Both the position numbers and the translations under genes were made by a program. Below are positions 29,249 to 38,522 of a stretch of 64,000 nt of DNA, one piece after another; position 1 is the first letter of the stretch; each line of letters starts with the position of its first letter. Under the pieces are notes generated by a model. It saw nothing but the letters and a program-made list of their open reading frames with translations, had not been told where the DNA came from and ran no database searches. The stretch covers positions 3,617,001 through 3,681,000 of the forward strand of contig NZ_OY760916.1 of NCBI RefSeq assembly GCF_963664075.1. The letters run 5' to 3'. This DNA comes from an uncultured Desulfobulbus sp. Lineage in GTDB: Bacteria; Desulfobacterota; Desulfobulbia; Desulfobulbales; Desulfobulbaceae.

Positions 29249-29408
29249 TGTCCAGCCAGAAACGGTCTTTTCGGAGTCTGCGCTTACCTGCCCAATTTCG
29301 GCGTTATGCTCAAAATTTCATCCTCGGAATATCATCTATATGCCTGCGGTTAAATTTTTCGCATGCCTTGAACTTGAACAAAAATCCTCGTTTCTGGACG
29401 GACACTAA
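29246..29408. mobile_element. MITE-like element with terminal inverted repeats
   Basis: About 163 bp bounded by imperfect inverted repeats: left TAGTGTCCAGCCAGAAACGG, right (reverse complement) TTAGTGTCCGTCCAGAAACG. About 17 of 20 positions match. There is no coding capacity and the interior is AT-rich. The left end supplies the stop codon of the upstream gene. I did not find a second copy in the window. Confidence 0.7.
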
Positions 29409-29826
29409 CTAATTCGTGAAGCATTCAGGATTGTCGTTCTTTTAAAAAACCCCGAGAACGACGTTCCGAGCTTCGTAACCTGCTGATTTCACGATGGGGA
29501 TTTTTCCGCATTTCGACTTTTTACGAAGGTATCAGGATTAAAGTAAGCCGTATTTTTCCTTTCTGGAAGAATACGGTTTTTTTTATTGTCTCCCAATGGT
29601 TTCCCAAGCAAATTCAGACAAGCCCCCTGTCCCTGGTTGACCAAGTCTCATCGGGATGTTACCTTGCCCCAACTTCTGAACCTGGCAGTTTTTTCATTTT
29701 CTGGAAAACGTCCTTCATCCGTGGCCATAGACCTTCCATCACGGAGCCATTATTACATCATCAACAAACACGGCGGCTTGCGCGCTGGACCCTGAGCTGC
29801 TTTATCTCTAACCTGGAGAGCGGGTA
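29409..29826. other. Intergenic region before the RND operon
   Basis: Contains the palindrome GAACGACGTTC (about 29456-29466), two similar short segments (CATTCAGGATT and TATCAGGATT), and a strong terminator at 29547-29584. The remaining 240 bp to the efflux adaptor presumably holds its promoter. No ORF or known RNA is recognisable. The 140 bp before the terminator could be a small RNA or the 3' end of the HMA operon transcript. Confidence 0.4.
29547..29584 (+). terminator. Intrinsic terminator downstream of HMA operon and MITE
   Basis: Stem CCGTATT-TTCC / GGAA-AATACGG with a short loop followed by eight T residues. It probably ends the ferritin/HEAT/nitrilase/HMA transcript, or a short RNA from the preceding region. 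Confidence 0.88.
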
Positions 29827-30954
29827 ATGAAACTCAAGGCAATTCTTTTTAGTCTCGCAGGTATCGCTGTGGTGGTCGGCCTCCTGGCCGGGACCAAAGT
29901 CCTGCAGATTTCCACCCTGATCGAACACAAGAAAAAGGCGACGCTGCCGCCAGCCATCGTCACGACCTTTGAGGCCCAGGAGCAACAGTGGGAATCCCTG
30001 GTCAAGGCAGTGGGCTCGCTCGAGGCGGTTCAGGGCGTCACCGTCACCGCTGAAGTAACCGGCAAGGTAGTCAAGATCGCCTTTGAACCGGGAACCCGGG
30101 TCAAAGCGGGTGACCTGCTGGTGCAACAGGATATCAGCGCAGAGGAGGCCCAGCTCCGTTCGGCAGAGGCTGCAGTCGAGCTGGCCAAACTTACCCTGGC
30201 CCGTGCCAAGAAGATGCTCGCCACCAAGGTCGTTGCCGAATCCAACTACGACAACGCCGAGGCCACACTCAAACAGACTCGGGCTCAGGCCGACAACATT
30301 CGTGCGGCCATTGCCAAAAAAACCATTCGCGCCCCCTTCAGCGGACGCCTGGGGATCCGCCAGATCAACCTGGGCCAGATCATCAAAGAGGGGGAACCCA
30401 TTGTCTCACTCCAGGCTCTGGACCCAATCTACGTCAATTTTCTCGTCCCCCAGCAGCAGCTCCCCCTCCTCAAAATTGGTTATACGGTTCGGCTCAGCTC
30501 CGACGGCCTTCCCCCTGAGCGGGTGATGGAAGGCAAGCTCACGGCGATCAATCCCGATGTGGATGCGTCAAGCCGCAATATTCGGGTGCAGGCAACGATC
30601 AACAATAAAGACGAAGTACTGCGCCCAGGGATGTTTGTCCAGGTGGCGGTGGTGCAGCCCCAGGACAAGCCGGTCCTCACCATTCCCGCGACTGCGGTGC
30701 TCTACGCCCCCTACTCGGATTCGGTCTTTCTGGTGGAAGTAGCCAAGGAAGGTGGTCAGGGTAAGGTGGTCCATCAGCAGTTCATTCGCTTGGGTGAACG
30801 GCGTGGCGACTTTGTTGCCGTCACCTCCGGTTTGCGGGCCGGGCAGACCGTGGTCAGCAGCGGTGTCTTCAAATTACGCAACGGTCAAAGTGCGGTCGTC
30901 GACAACAAACTTGCCCCAGAGTTCAAACTGCACCCCGAACCCAAGGACAGCTGA
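29827..30954 (+). CDS. RND efflux periplasmic adaptor (membrane fusion protein)
   Basis: 375 residues: N-terminal membrane anchor (about 5-24), lipoyl half-motifs (VTAEVTGKVVKIAFEPGTRVKAGDLLVQQD and IRAPFSGRLGIRQINLGQIIKEGEPI), an alpha-helical hairpin between them, a beta barrel and the membrane-proximal domain ending GQTVVSSGVFKLRNGQ. It bridges the inner-membrane pump and an outer-membrane channel. The pump gene follows 3 bp later. No TolC-type channel gene is adjacent, so the complex must recruit one encoded elsewhere. The substrate cannot be read from sequence. Confidence 0.94.
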   Translation: MKLKAILFSLAGIAVVVGLLAGTKVLQISTLIEHKKKATLPPAIVTTFEAQEQQWESLVKAVGSLEAVQGVTVTAEVTGKVVKIAFEPGTRVKAGDLLVQQDISAEEAQLRSAEAAVELAKLTLARAKKMLATKVVAESNYDNAEATLKQTRAQADNIRAAIAKKTIRAPFSGRLGIRQINLGQIIKEGEPIVSLQALDPIYVNFLVPQQQLPLLKIGYTVRLSSDGLPPERVMEGKLTAINPDVDASSRNIRVQATINNKDEVLRPGMFVQVAVVQPQDKPVLTIPATAVLYAPYSDSVFLVEVAKEGGQGKVVHQQFIRLGERRGDFVAVTSGLRAGQTVVSSGVFKLRNGQSAVVDNKLAPEFKLHPEPKDS

Positions 30955-30957
30955 GCC

Positions 30958-33900
30958 ATGAAATTTACCGACATCTTTATTGAGCGACCAGTCCTGGCCC
31001 TGGTCACCAGCTTGCTGATCCTCATTGCTGGACTGCAGGCCATTGGCTCTCTCTCCGTACGCCAGTACCCACGCAGTGATAACGCCGCGGTCACCATCAC
31101 CACGGTCTATACCGGTGCCAGCGCTGAGCTGGTGCGCGGTTTTATCACCACTCCGCTTGAGCGCGCCATTGCCGCCGCCGACGGAATAGACTACCTCCAG
31201 TCCGAGAGTTCCCTGGGGCGCTCGGTGATCACCGCCCGCCTGCGGCTTAACTACGACCCGATCAAGGCTCTCTCCGAGATCAGCTCCAAGGTCGACCAGG
31301 TGCGGGGTGATTTGCCTCCCGAGGCCGAAATCCCCATCATCAATGTGGAATCGGCGGACTCCCGTTTTGCCTCGGCCTACCTCAGCTTCACCTCGGATGA
31401 ACTCAAACAAAATGAGATAACCGATTACCTGGTGCGGGTGATACAGCCCCGCCTCTCCGCTCTGGATGGGGTGCAACGGGCCGATGTCCTGGGAGCGCGT
31501 ACCTTTGCCATGCGCCTCTGGCTTGATCCCATGCGCATGGCCGCCTTTAATGTCAGCCCGGTCCAAATTCGCCAGGCCCTGGCCGCCAACAACGTCCTGG
31601 CCGCCGTGGGCAAGACCAAAGGCTCGCTGGTCCAGGTCAATCTCACCGCCAACACCGACATGCGCTCGGTGGCCGACTTCAAAAAACTGGTAATCCGTGA
31701 GGATGGCGGCGCTATCGTTCGTATTGAAGATGTGGCCGAGGTCGTACTCGGCGCTGAAGATTACGACACAGAGGTCCGTTTTTCCGGCCAAACTGCGGTT
31801 TTCATGGGAATCTGGCCTCTCCCCAACGCCAATGCCCTGGATGTGATCGACCTGGTGCGTAAGGAGATGAAGGATATCACCGCCCAGCTCCCCACCGGCT
31901 TGACCGCCCGAATCGCCTATGACGGCACCAACTACATCCATAACGCCATTCAGGAGGTCATTAAAACCCTGAGCGAAACCCTCTTGATTGTGGTGGTCAT
32001 TATCTTCCTCTTTCTCGGTTCGATTCGTGCAGCCCTGATCCCGGTGGTCACCATTCCCATGTCCCTGATCGGTGCCCTCTTTCTGATGCAGGTCTTCGGC
32101 TTTACTATTAATCTCCTGACCCTGCTGGCCATTGTTCTCTCGGTAGGACTGGTGGTGGATGATGCCATTGTCGTGGTGGAAAACGTGGAGCGGCATCTCA
32201 GCGAGGGAAAAACTCCCATGCAGGCGGCGCTGCTCAGTGGCCGGGAGTTGATCAGCCCGTTGATCTCCATGACCATCACCTTGGCCGCAGTCTATGCCCC
32301 TATTGGCCTGCAAGGCGGCCTGACCGGCAGCCTTTTCCGGGAGTTTGCCTTTACCCTGGCCGGAGCGGTTACCATCTCCGGTTTTGTGGCCCTGACTCTC
32401 TCGCCGATGATGTCATCCCGGCTGTTACGCGCAGGCATGAACGAGCGTGGACTGGCCGGTCGCATCGAACGCGACTTTAAACGACTGCGCCAGGCCTATG
32501 GCCGCTGGCTCAACCGCACCCTGGACAACCGCCCGGCGGTCTATCTGGTCTGGATCGTTTTGGGATTGCTGGCCATTCCCATGTTCTCCATGTCCTCCAA
32601 AGAGCTCGCGCCCACTGAAGACCAAGGCGTTATCTTTGGTATCGTTAATTCGGCGGCCAACTCCACCCTGGATCAGAACGCCTATTATACAGCTGCGGTC
32701 AACCGGGCCTTTCAGAGTGTCAAGGAAACCAACTTCGTCTTTCAGCTCACCCAGCCCAACTCGGGGTTCAGCGGCATGGTGGTTGCCCCCTGGCAGGAGC
32801 GGGAACGCACCATCTTTGAGATCATGCCCGAGGTGGCTAAAAAGCTGCACATGATCCCAGGCATTCGCGTCCTCCCGGTGACCCCGCCTGCCCTTCCCGG
32901 TGGCGGCCAGTTTCCGGTTGAATTTGTCATTGCCTCCACTGCCGATCTGGATCAAATCCTTGGCTTTGCCAAGCAGCTTCAATTCGCAGCCATTAAGAGC
33001 AAGATGTTTGCTTTCCCCCCGTTAATTGATGTCAAAATCGACCAGCCCCAGTCCGAGCTGGTGATTGATCGCGACAAGGTGGCCGACCTGGGCCTCAACC
33101 TCCAGCAGGTTGGTGGAGATATCGCCACCATGCTGGGTGGGAACTACGTCAACCGCTTCAATATTGCCGGTCGCAGTTATAAGGTCGTACCCCAAGTGAT
33201 GCGGGTTGATCGCCTCAACCCGGAACAACTGGGACAGATTTACGTCACCGGACCGGCAGGCCAGCTGGTACCACTCTCCACCATTGCCACGATCAAAGAC
33301 ACCACCGTGGCTCGCTCGCTCAACCGGTTTCAACAGCTCAACGCGGTGACCATCAGCGCCTATCCGGTGCGTCCATTAGATGAGGCTCTCCGCTTTTTTG
33401 AAGACGAGGCCGCTAAAATCCTTCCCCAAGGCTACACCCTGGACTACACCGGTGAATCTCGCCAGCTGCGAGTGGAGGGCAACACCTTTCTCCGGGCCTT
33501 TGGTTTGGCCATTGTTCTGATTTTTCTGGTTCTTTCGGCCCAGTTCAACAGCTTCCGCGATCCCTTTGTCATCCTGGCGGGCTCTGTGCCCCTGGCCATG
33601 TTCGGCGCTCTGGTCTTCACTTTTTTGAAGATGCCTGATCCCAATGTGCCCTTTTTCACCACGGGCTGGACCACCTCGCTCAACATCTATTCCCAGGTAG
33701 GACTGGTCACTCTGGTCGGGCTGGTATCCAAAAACGGTATTCTGATCGTTGAATTCGCCAACAAGATGCAGGTGCAGGGATTAAGTAAACGGGAGGCGAT
33801 CCTTGATGCGGCCATGACCCGGCTCCGGCCTATTCTCATGACCACGGGCGCCACCATTGCCGGCCACTTCCCGCTCACCCTGGTCACCGGTGCAGGTGCT

Positions 33901-34047
33901 GCAGCCCGAAACTCCATCGGTCTGGTGCTGGTGGGGGGAATGGCTATTGGCTCCCTGTTCACATTGTTTGTCATTCCTTCGATTTATATGCTGGTCGCCA
34001 AAGACCATGCTCAGGGTAAACGGACTGGTATCGACCACAATCCATGA
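30958..34047 (+). CDS. RND multidrug efflux pump, HAE1/MexB type
   Basis: 1029 residues with 12 membrane helices and two large periplasmic loops. The proton relay pair Asp401-Asp402 lies in VGLVVDDAIVVVENVERH on helix 4, and the FxGSIRAALIPV and second-half VGLVSKNGILIVEFAN motifs are present. This marks the hydrophobe/amphiphile (HAE1) class rather than heavy-metal CusA. It forms a trimer with the adaptor encoded 3 bp upstream. A hairpin terminator lies about 100 bp downstream. Natural substrates are unknown; drugs, bile-like compounds or fatty acids are typical for the family. Confidence 0.96.
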   Translation: MKFTDIFIERPVLALVTSLLILIAGLQAIGSLSVRQYPRSDNAAVTITTVYTGASAELVRGFITTPLERAIAAADGIDYLQSESSLGRSVITARLRLNYDPIKALSEISSKVDQVRGDLPPEAEIPIINVESADSRFASAYLSFTSDELKQNEITDYLVRVIQPRLSALDGVQRADVLGARTFAMRLWLDPMRMAAFNVSPVQIRQALAANNVLAAVGKTKGSLVQVNLTANTDMRSVADFKKLVIREDGGAIVRIEDVAEVVLGAEDYDTEVRFSGQTAVFMGIWPLPNANALDVIDLVRKEMKDITAQLPTGLTARIAYDGTNYIHNAIQEVIKTLSETLLIVVVIIFLFLGSIRAALIPVVTIPMSLIGALFLMQVFGFTINLLTLLAIVLSVGLVVDDAIVVVENVERHLSEGKTPMQAALLSGRELISPLISMTITLAAVYAPIGLQGGLTGSLFREFAFTLAGAVTISGFVALTLSPMMSSRLLRAGMNERGLAGRIERDFKRLRQAYGRWLNRTLDNRPAVYLVWIVLGLLAIPMFSMSSKELAPTEDQGVIFGIVNSAANSTLDQNAYYTAAVNRAFQSVKETNFVFQLTQPNSGFSGMVVAPWQERERTIFEIMPEVAKKLHMIPGIRVLPVTPPALPGGGQFPVEFVIASTADLDQILGFAKQLQFAAIKSKMFAFPPLIDVKIDQPQSELVIDRDKVADLGLNLQQVGGDIATMLGGNYVNRFNIAGRSYKVVPQVMRVDRLNPEQLGQIYVTGPAGQLVPLSTIATIKDTTVARSLNRFQQLNAVTISAYPVRPLDEALRFFEDEAAKILPQGYTLDYTGESRQLRVEGNTFLRAFGLAIVLIFLVLSAQFNSFRDPFVILAGSVPLAMFGALVFTFLKMPDPNVPFFTTGWTTSLNIYSQVGLVTLVGLVSKNGILIVEFANKMQVQGLSKREAILDAAMTRLRPILMTTGATIAGHFPLTLVTGAGAAARNSIGLVLVGGMAIGSLFTLFVIPSIYMLVAKDHAQGKRTGIDHNP

Positions 34048-34143
34048 CGGCGGAGGGAGACGAAACAAATTTTTCTTCGCCAAAAGACTCAGCCTGCCCC
34101 CCCCCTCAACAAGGGGGACAGGCAAAACACCATGCAGGCACTG

Positions 34144-34178
34144 CCCAAAAACTGGAGAAGCTCCAATATTTTTTGGGT
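34144..34178 (+). terminator. Probable terminator of the RND operon
   Basis: Stem TGGAG/CTCCA with a 3-nt loop, flanked by complementary A and T runs and ending in T6. About 45 bp upstream is another hairpin (GCCTG-CCCCC / GGGGG-CAGGC) containing a C9 run (34097-34105) but no T run. Confidence 0.65.
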
Positions 34179-34245
34179 TTCCTGACGACGATAGGTAGCA
34201 TCTTTTTCCCGGTACTCAAGGCATCCATGCTTCCAGGGAGGAACG

Positions 34246-35166
34246 ATGGACTCTCAAAAAACAGGTAGCGTCAAAGGATATTCGCCCAAACAGCCTTTCG
34301 CGTCTACTTCCCTCATCCGTCCTTGGCCCCTTGCCCTTGCTGGAGCGCTCCTGCTTGTGGCAATAGTCCTAGGTATCAGTGCTCTTTTCATTAGCACGGA
34401 ATCAACAACTGATCGTATTGCCCGTACGAAGGTGGTCCGTATCGGCTATGCTGTCGAAGCGCCTTTTGCTTTCACCGATCCTGAGGGTACGGTCACAGGT
34501 GAGTCTCCCGAGGTCGCCCGAGCCGTATGGCAGCGCCTGGGCGTTGCGCACATCGAATGGATCCGCACAGATTTTGCTTCCCTCATCCCCCAGCTCCGAG
34601 CTGGTCGCTTCGACCAAATCGCTGCTGGTCTTTTTATCCGTCCTGACCGGAAGCAACTGGTCGCATTTACCAGCCCATCGCTTTGCCTTTACCCAGCACT
34701 CCTTGTCCACTGGGGTAACCCTCTAGATATCCACAGCTACAAGGACATAGCCCTTCAAGAAAAAACACGTCTCGCGGTTATTCAAGGCGCCGTCGAACGA
34801 GAAGAAGCTCTCCGTGCTGGTATTCCCCCTGAACGTATCGACATCTATCCCAACATTCAGCTTGCTCTAACCGCCCTCAACAATAACCTTGTTGATGGCC
34901 TTTCCCTCAGCGGGCCGACAATTCGCAGACTCGCGGAAAAACAGAGTAATTTTCAACAAGCAACTCCCTTTGAAGCAAGTTATGCTCCCCCTGGATGTGG
35001 AGCCTTTGCCTTTCGCCCCAAAGACACACAACTTCAACAACGCTTTGATCAAACTCTACGCCAGTTTCTCGGCAGCCCCGAACACATGCAAATACTGCAC
35101 AGATTGGGGCTGAATGCCAGCGATCTACCTTCATCTGTAACCTTTGGCCAACGGGAGAATGAGTAA
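34246..35166 (+). CDS. Membrane-anchored family 3 solute-binding protein
   Basis: 306 residues. A positively charged N-terminus is followed by one membrane helix (about 26-46) and a periplasmic bacterial extracellular solute-binding domain of family 3 (RIGYAVEAPFAFTDPEGTVTGESPEVARAVWQRLG, with the ligand Arg region RKQLVAFTSP). No Cys lipobox follows the helix, so it stays tethered to the inner membrane. No ABC transporter genes are nearby. Its TAA stop directly abuts the ATG of a large hybrid sensor kinase. It is therefore most likely a ligand-sensing partner for that kinase (amino acid or similar), not a transport component. GGAGG precedes the start. Confidence 0.85.
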   Translation: MDSQKTGSVKGYSPKQPFASTSLIRPWPLALAGALLLVAIVLGISALFISTESTTDRIARTKVVRIGYAVEAPFAFTDPEGTVTGESPEVARAVWQRLGVAHIEWIRTDFASLIPQLRAGRFDQIAAGLFIRPDRKQLVAFTSPSLCLYPALLVHWGNPLDIHSYKDIALQEKTRLAVIQGAVEREEALRAGIPPERIDIYPNIQLALTALNNNLVDGLSLSGPTIRRLAEKQSNFQQATPFEASYAPPGCGAFAFRPKDTQLQQRFDQTLRQFLGSPEHMQILHRLGLNASDLPSSVTFGQRENE

Positions 35167-38100
35167 ATGCCACTTTCACGACTTCAGGACAGTTCCCAAG
35201 GTTCTACGTTCTTCAGTGAACGTGCCCTGCTTCTGCTTGGAGTCATTGCGTTCGTCTCTTCGCTTTTGCTCTGGTGGGGAGGACAACTCAATCGAACGGC
35301 CTATCCACAGCACATTGCGATTAGCGACAATCTCCATCAGGCAAGACGCTCAATCAATACAGCAGTTCTCAACCTCAACCGCTATCTGGCTGGTGAAAAG
35401 TTGGATCGCCAAGATGTCCTTACCTATCTGGAGGTTTCTTTACTCAAAATACGAGACTGCCTTGATGGACGTTCTTCTTTAAGCGGCATTGAGGCCATGC
35501 CCTCCAGCGGCCCCAGCAAACTGTATTTCCAATCTTATGCCGAGGCCCAGGTCCGGCTGGAACACACCATTCGAGCACTGATGAGCTCTACAAGTTTCCG
35601 AGTTTCCCTGCGTATTCAATTACTTAAAGAGTTACACGAGCTCAATCAAATTGGAGACACTCTGGAAACCCAGCTGGCAGAGGATCTTACCCAGGTCATC
35701 GCCAGCACCCGGCGTGAACAAAACGTTATCCTGTTCATTTGGCTTATCTTTCTTGTGGCTGCCTTTGCCTTGCTCTACCGAACTGCTCGTTTTGAAAACT
35801 CCCAGTCACAACAGGAACAACTCATCTACACCCTCCTTGATTCCACCAGCGACATTATTTTCGTCAAAGGAATCGATGGCCGCTATCTCTTCTGCAACCA
35901 GGCTGCCTGCTATTTTTTCGGCAGAGAACTCGAAGAAATTCTCGGTCAGGATGATTCCACCATCTTTCCTCAAAAAATAGCAGAAAGGCTCGCTGAAACT
36001 GATCAATCCATCCTTCACTCTGGAGCCACGGTCCAGCATGAAGAACAATTACCTTCTCACCAGGGAGAGGTACACCAGTTCCTGGTCGCCAAGGGACCGC
36101 TTAGGGATCGCAATGGCAAGGTCAGTGGTCTTTTTGGCATCTCCCGCGATATCACCCAACAACGGCTCGACGAAGAACAACTGAATCATCACCGGCTCAT
36201 GCTCCAACGTACAAGCAGGTTGGCCAAGGTTGGAGGCTGGGAAATCGACCCCTGTACCCTGGAAGGATCCTGGACTGAAGAATGCGCACGTATCCATGAT
36301 CTGGACCCGGAAAAACAGGTTAATCTGGCCGAGGGGCTCAGCTTTTTTCAAGGAGATTATAGGCGAAAAATTGAACGTGCAGTCCAGGCTGCTGTCAATC
36401 AGGGGACTCCTTACGACCTCGAACTGCAAATGACCTCGGCGGCGGGTATTCAAAAATGGGTGCACACCCAGGGCGAGCCGGTGATGAAAGACGGTCAGGT
36501 TATCCATATCTATGGCGCCCTCCAGGATATCACGACACGCAAACTTACAGAAGAGGCCCTCCGAACAAGTGAACAGCGACTCAAGGAAGCCCAACGAGTC
36601 GCTGAAATCGGCAACTGGCGATGGGATATGCTTTCCGATACCCATACCTGGTCGGACCAGATCTATCGCATTTACGGACACTCGCCGGAAGAGAAACCCA
36701 TCGGCTACCCCGCAGTCAAACAGTATTTTTCAGAGGAAAGCTGGCTTTCTCTCAACCACGCCATTCAACTCTGTATCCAAACAGGTAAAGGCTATACCTG
36801 CGATGCCGAACTCATCCGCGCCAACGGTGCGCACCGTTGGGTAACCATCCGCGGTGAAGCCATGCCCGGGGAAGATGGCGCTGTTCACAGTCTGATCGGT
36901 ACTATGCAGGACATTACCGAGCGTAAAGAGATGGAAGATACCCTGCGTGACTCTGAAATGCGCTACCGGGCCCTCTTTGATCAATCCATGGACGCCATTG
37001 CCATCATGGAGGGATATCCACCGAGAATGCGCTACATTAATAATTCCTTCACCGAACTCTTTGGTTACGATCAAGAGGAAATGCGAGCCTTTTCGGGAGA
37101 GCAGATATGGGCCTTGGTCTATCCAGAGGATCGGGCTCTTGTTCAGGAAAAGCTGAAAGACCGCATGGAGGGGCGCACGACCAGCGCACGCTATGAATTT
37201 CGCGTGCAACGTAAAGATGGCAAGATTCGTTGGGTTGAAGTAACCGGAAGCGTTGCCAAACTCGGACTCCAATTAATCAATCAGACCATTTATCGTGATA
37301 TAACTCCTCGTAAAGATGCTGAAAAGGCCCAAAACACCCTTCAGGAACAACTGAACCAGGCGCAAAAGTTAGAATCCATAGGGCAACTTGCCGGCGGTAT
37401 AGCTCACGATTTTAACAATATGCTCAGTATCATTTTAGGCGGTATTGACCTGATGGAAGAACAGATTTCCTCTGGGACTCTGCTTGCTAAAGATCTCACC
37501 GATATCAAAAAAGCAGCCGAACGTTCAGCAGATCTCACTCGGCAACTGTTGGCTTTTGCCCGAAAGCAGACTGTGGCCCCAAAGGTTCTCGATCTCAACG
37601 CAACCGTGGAGGGGTTACTTAAAATGTTGCGCCGACTGATAGGCGAGGATATCGAACTTGCATGGAATCCGGGTTATCCCTTATGGCCTGTGCATATTGA
37701 TCCTTCCCAGGTGGATCAACTGCTGGCAAATCTCTGCATCAATGGCCGCGATGCCATAACAGAGGTGGGCACCCTGACCATCGGAACGGAAAATGCTGTT
37801 TTTGATGCCAACTACTGCACGCAACACGCCGAATGTGTGCCCGGTGAATATGTTTTGCTTGCGGTGAGTGATAACGGATGCGGCATGGATAGAGAGACCC
37901 AAAAACGCATTTTCGAGCCTTTTTTTACCACCAAAGAGGTGGGGAAAGGGACGGGACTTGGCCTGGCCACAGTGCATGGTATCGTCCACCAGAATAAGGG
38001 GTTTATTCATGTATACAGTGAACCAGATCTGGGAACGACCTTTAAAATCTATCTCCCCAGACACAAAGCCGTGCCTCAAATCGGCCAGGAAAACAATCAG

Positions 38101-38505
38101 ACGGAAGACCTTTCGGCAACCGACACCACGATCCTGCTGGTTGAGGACGAAGCGGGCCTGCTCGAGCTCAACCGGCGCATGCTCCTTGGCCTAGGCTACA
38201 CAGTGCTTTCCGCATCTACAACCGCCGAGGCCATACGCCTGGCCCATGAACACGCCGATACCCTGGACCTGCTGCTTACCGACGTAGTGATGCCTGAGAT
38301 GAATGGCCGGGATTTAGCCCAAAGACTGGCTTCTTTTATCCCCAATCTCCGTCTGGTGTTTATGTCAGGGTATACCGCCGATGTCATAGCGCACCATGGG
38401 GTGCTCGATCATGGCGTTCACTTTCTCCAGAAGCCGTTTTCCAAGCGAGAACTGGGACGTAAGTTACGTGAAGCCTTAACACAGAATCCGGTTAACGGCT
38501 TCTGA
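35167..38505 (+). CDS. Multi-PAS hybrid sensor histidine kinase with receiver
   Basis: 1112 residues. Order: membrane helix 1 (about 15-35), a helical periplasmic region (about 36-175), helix 2 (about 178-197), four PAS/PAC modules (about 215-720), HisKA with His747 (AHDFNN), HATPase with DNGCGMD, FEPFFTTK and GTGLGLATV, then a C-terminal receiver with phosphoacceptor Asp1039 (LLLTDVVMPEMNG). It begins directly after the stop of the tethered binding protein, which probably supplies ligand input to the periplasmic region; the PAS modules may add cytoplasmic cues. No output regulator is adjacent. A decayed paralogue lies at 52.0-52.9 kb. Confidence 0.95.
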   Translation: MPLSRLQDSSQGSTFFSERALLLLGVIAFVSSLLLWWGGQLNRTAYPQHIAISDNLHQARRSINTAVLNLNRYLAGEKLDRQDVLTYLEVSLLKIRDCLDGRSSLSGIEAMPSSGPSKLYFQSYAEAQVRLEHTIRALMSSTSFRVSLRIQLLKELHELNQIGDTLETQLAEDLTQVIASTRREQNVILFIWLIFLVAAFALLYRTARFENSQSQQEQLIYTLLDSTSDIIFVKGIDGRYLFCNQAACYFFGRELEEILGQDDSTIFPQKIAERLAETDQSILHSGATVQHEEQLPSHQGEVHQFLVAKGPLRDRNGKVSGLFGISRDITQQRLDEEQLNHHRLMLQRTSRLAKVGGWEIDPCTLEGSWTEECARIHDLDPEKQVNLAEGLSFFQGDYRRKIERAVQAAVNQGTPYDLELQMTSAAGIQKWVHTQGEPVMKDGQVIHIYGALQDITTRKLTEEALRTSEQRLKEAQRVAEIGNWRWDMLSDTHTWSDQIYRIYGHSPEEKPIGYPAVKQYFSEESWLSLNHAIQLCIQTGKGYTCDAELIRANGAHRWVTIRGEAMPGEDGAVHSLIGTMQDITERKEMEDTLRDSEMRYRALFDQSMDAIAIMEGYPPRMRYINNSFTELFGYDQEEMRAFSGEQIWALVYPEDRALVQEKLKDRMEGRTTSARYEFRVQRKDGKIRWVEVTGSVAKLGLQLINQTIYRDITPRKDAEKAQNTLQEQLNQAQKLESIGQLAGGIAHDFNNMLSIILGGIDLMEEQISSGTLLAKDLTDIKKAAERSADLTRQLLAFARKQTVAPKVLDLNATVEGLLKMLRRLIGEDIELAWNPGYPLWPVHIDPSQVDQLLANLCINGRDAITEVGTLTIGTENAVFDANYCTQHAECVPGEYVLLAVSDNGCGMDRETQKRIFEPFFTTKEVGKGTGLGLATVHGIVHQNKGFIHVYSEPDLGTTFKIYLPRHKAVPQIGQENNQTEDLSATDTTILLVEDEAGLLELNRRMLLGLGYTVLSASTTAEAIRLAHEHADTLDLLLTDVVMPEMNGRDLAQRLASFIPNLRLVFMSGYTADVIAHHGVLDHGVHFLQKPFSKRELGRKLREALTQNPVNGF

Positions 38506-38522
38506 TACGCACTGAGTATTGG

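Noticed and set aside
30874..32313. 479-codon minus-strand open frame inside the RND genes
   Set aside because: Antisense shadow of two well-conserved efflux genes; His/Gly/Asp-rich text without any domain.
34097..34105. C9 homopolymer as a second phase-variable site
   Set aside because: It lies between genes inside a hairpin, not in a reading frame or between clear promoter elements; it could only affect RNA structure.
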